A stretch of DNA of 7,796 nucleotides from Candidatus Ratteibacteria bacterium (lineage in GTDB: Bacteria > CAIJMQ01). The notes beneath the pieces were generated by a model that saw only the letters and a list, made by a program, of their open reading frames with translations, was not told where the DNA came from and did not search any database. The position numbers and the translations under genes were made by a program. Positions 6,445 to 7,796 of the stretch are shown in pieces. The stretch covers positions 1 through 7,796 of the forward strand of contig JAQURI010000073.1 in assembly GCA_028715665.1 (NCBI GenBank). Reading direction: 5' to 3'. How positions within the stretch are numbered: position 1 is the stretch's first letter; each line of letters begins with the position of its first letter.

Positions 6445-7746
6445 ATGAACAAATCAGCCACTTTCAGAGGCGGAATACATCCCCCAGAAAATAAACACTT
6501 AAGCCATGACAGGGAAATAACGCCCCTTCCTACGCCGGAAATACTGGTTTTTCCTTTAAGCCAGCACACGGGTGCGCCGTGCCAGCCTGTCGTGCAAAAA
6601 GGCGATAAAGTCAAAAGGGGGACATTAATCGGAAGTTGCGAAAAACTTATATCAAGTCCCGTCCATTCATCCGTTTCGGGCACAGTTAAAGCAATCGAAA
6701 ACACGGCACATCCCGTAATCGGAAGATTTCAGTCAATAGTAATAGAAAACGATAAACAGGATTTAGCCGAAGAATCTATTTCTCCCAAACAAAACACAGA
6801 AAGACTTTCTGCGGATGAAATAATAAAAATCGTAAGGAACGCCGGCATTGTCGGACTGGGCGGCGCGGCATTCCCGACACATGTTAAGCTTTCTCCGCCA
6901 AAAGAAAAGACAATAAAAACTTTCATAGCGAACGGCATCGAATGCGAACCATATTTAACCTGCGACCAACGGCTAATGATGGAAATGGGCAAGGAAATAA
7001 TCGAAGGCATCAAAATAGTAAAAAAAGTCATATCCGCAGCCAGATGTATTATAGCGATAGAAAACAATAAACCCGAAGCTATAGAACAAATGAAGGAATT
7101 AACGCGGAACGAGAATATAGAAGTAATCGTACTCAAAGTGAAATATCCTCAAGGCGGAGAAAAACAACTGATCAAATCGGTTTTGGGCAAGGAAGTCCCC
7201 TCCGGCGGCCTGCCGATGGACGTCGGTGTATTGGTCCAGAATGTAGGAACGCTTCTGGCAATATACGAAGCCGTCAAATTCGCCAAACCCTTATATGAAA
7301 GGGTAATAACCGTAACAGGAGCGGTAAAAAATCCCGGGAATTATTTAGTCAGAATCGGGACCCCGATAAAAGATATTCTGGATTTTTGCCAAGCGGACTG
7401 GGACAACATAGGCAGGATTATTCTGGGCGGACCGATGATGGGCATATCCCAGCAAGACATCCAAACTCCCGTTATAAAAGGGACAAGCGGAATCCTCGTC
7501 CAAAGCAAAGACGAAACAATAGAAGACCGGGAACTTACTTGTATAAGATGCGGCAGATGTGTTGATGCTTGTCCCGCTTACATTCTCCCCACACAAATTG
7601 CCAAAGTCGTAAAAGCAGAGAAATGGGAAAGGTTGAACGCACTACATATAAGAGATTGCATTGAATGCGGCGCCTGCGCCTATATATGCCCTTCAAAAAT
7701 CCCGCTTGTGCAGTATATAAAATTAGGCAAATTAAAAACAAAATAA
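6445..7746 (+). CDS. rnfC: Ion-translocating ferredoxin:NAD+ oxidoreductase subunit RnfC
   Basis: RnfC is the peripheral cytoplasmic subunit of the Rnf complex that exchanges electrons with NAD(H) while the membrane part moves Na+ or H+. The 433 residues fit the short form found in many anaerobes. The N-terminus ATFRGGIHPPENKHLS (5-20) is the family signature. A barrel-sandwich segment spans about 30-100, with VVQKGDKVKRGTLIG at 49-63. The NADH/FMN-binding part, related to the 51-kDa subunit of complex I, contains GIVGLGGAAFPTHVKL (134-149), NGIECEPY (163-170) and YPQGGEKQLI (234-243). Two ferredoxin-type 4Fe-4S motifs follow: C366-xx-C369-xx-C372-xxx-C376-P and C405-xx-C408-xx-C411-xxx-C415-P. 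Start codon ATG 6445 has only a poor ribosome binding site. The other Rnf subunits are not in the window and would be expected downstream. Upstream apbE supports the assignment. Confidence 0.97.
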   Translation: MNKSATFRGGIHPPENKHLSHDREITPLPTPEILVFPLSQHTGAPCQPVVQKGDKVKRGTLIGSCEKLISSPVHSSVSGTVKAIENTAHPVIGRFQSIVIENDKQDLAEESISPKQNTERLSADEIIKIVRNAGIVGLGGAAFPTHVKLSPPKEKTIKTFIANGIECEPYLTCDQRLMMEMGKEIIEGIKIVKKVISAARCIIAIENNKPEAIEQMKELTRNENIEVIVLKVKYPQGGEKQLIKSVLGKEVPSGGLPMDVGVLVQNVGTLLAIYEAVKFAKPLYERVITVTGAVKNPGNYLVRIGTPIKDILDFCQADWDNIGRIILGGPMMGISQQDIQTPVIKGTSGILVQSKDETIEDRELTCIRCGRCVDACPAYILPTQIAKVVKAEKWERLNALHIRDCIECGACAYICPSKIPLVQYIKLGKLKTK

Positions 7747-7796
7747 TCGCTTCCTTTCGACAACAGCGGCTTTTAATGTTTACCAATTTTTGATAT

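Noticed and set aside
7747..7796. Start of rnfD or a terminator after rnfC
   Set aside because: The only ATG (7776) is followed by a stop after five codons, and no stable hairpin with a T-run is seen. A convergent gene end cannot be shown from 50 bases.

Overview
The window is a compact, gene-dense bacterial chromosome segment with every supported gene on the + strand. Moderate AT-richness, an Rnf-type ion pump and ApbE flavinylation point to an anaerobic or energy-limited bacterium. The very common families (RecA, bL9, ProB, ProA) do not fix the phylum by eye. The short-period inverted repeat arrays between genes and a free-standing four-helix-bundle (S23-type) gene remind me of uncultivated candidate-phylum genomes such as Omnitrophota-like lineages, but that is a weak inference.

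Layout: (1) Bases 1-140 hold the 3' end of a gene that reads like the RNA 2',3'-cyclic phosphodiesterase ThpR (LigT family), a frequent recA neighbour. (2) Bases 141-279 are intergenic and filled by an inverted repeat built of 7-bp units. (3) recA (280-1329, GTG start, strong Shine-Dalgarno) is followed one base later by rplI (1331-1774), an unusual pairing. (4) Bases 1775-1912 are intergenic and filled by a second inverted array, built of 10-bp units in strict register, with a rho-independent terminator hairpin embedded in it. (5) Bases 1913-5048 carry proB, an exported ankyrin-repeat protein, and proA. The two first enzymes of proline synthesis are therefore separated by an apparently unrelated gene. 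(6) Bases 5073-7746 carry apbE, a small S23-type four-helix-bundle gene and rnfC, presumably the start of an rnf operon that continues beyond the window. (7) Bases 7747-7796 show no supportable feature; no start of rnfD is visible.

Functionally, recA and rplI form a DNA-repair/translation unit. proB and proA give the glutamate to glutamate-5-semialdehyde steps of proline synthesis; proC is not here. ApbE attaches FMN to threonines of Rnf subunits (RnfD and RnfG in known systems), so its position just before rnfC is coherent. I see no clear novel multi-gene system. The most unusual items are the two intergenic arrays with different unit lengths but the same head-to-head design, the recA-rplI coupling, and the ankyrin gene inside proBA.
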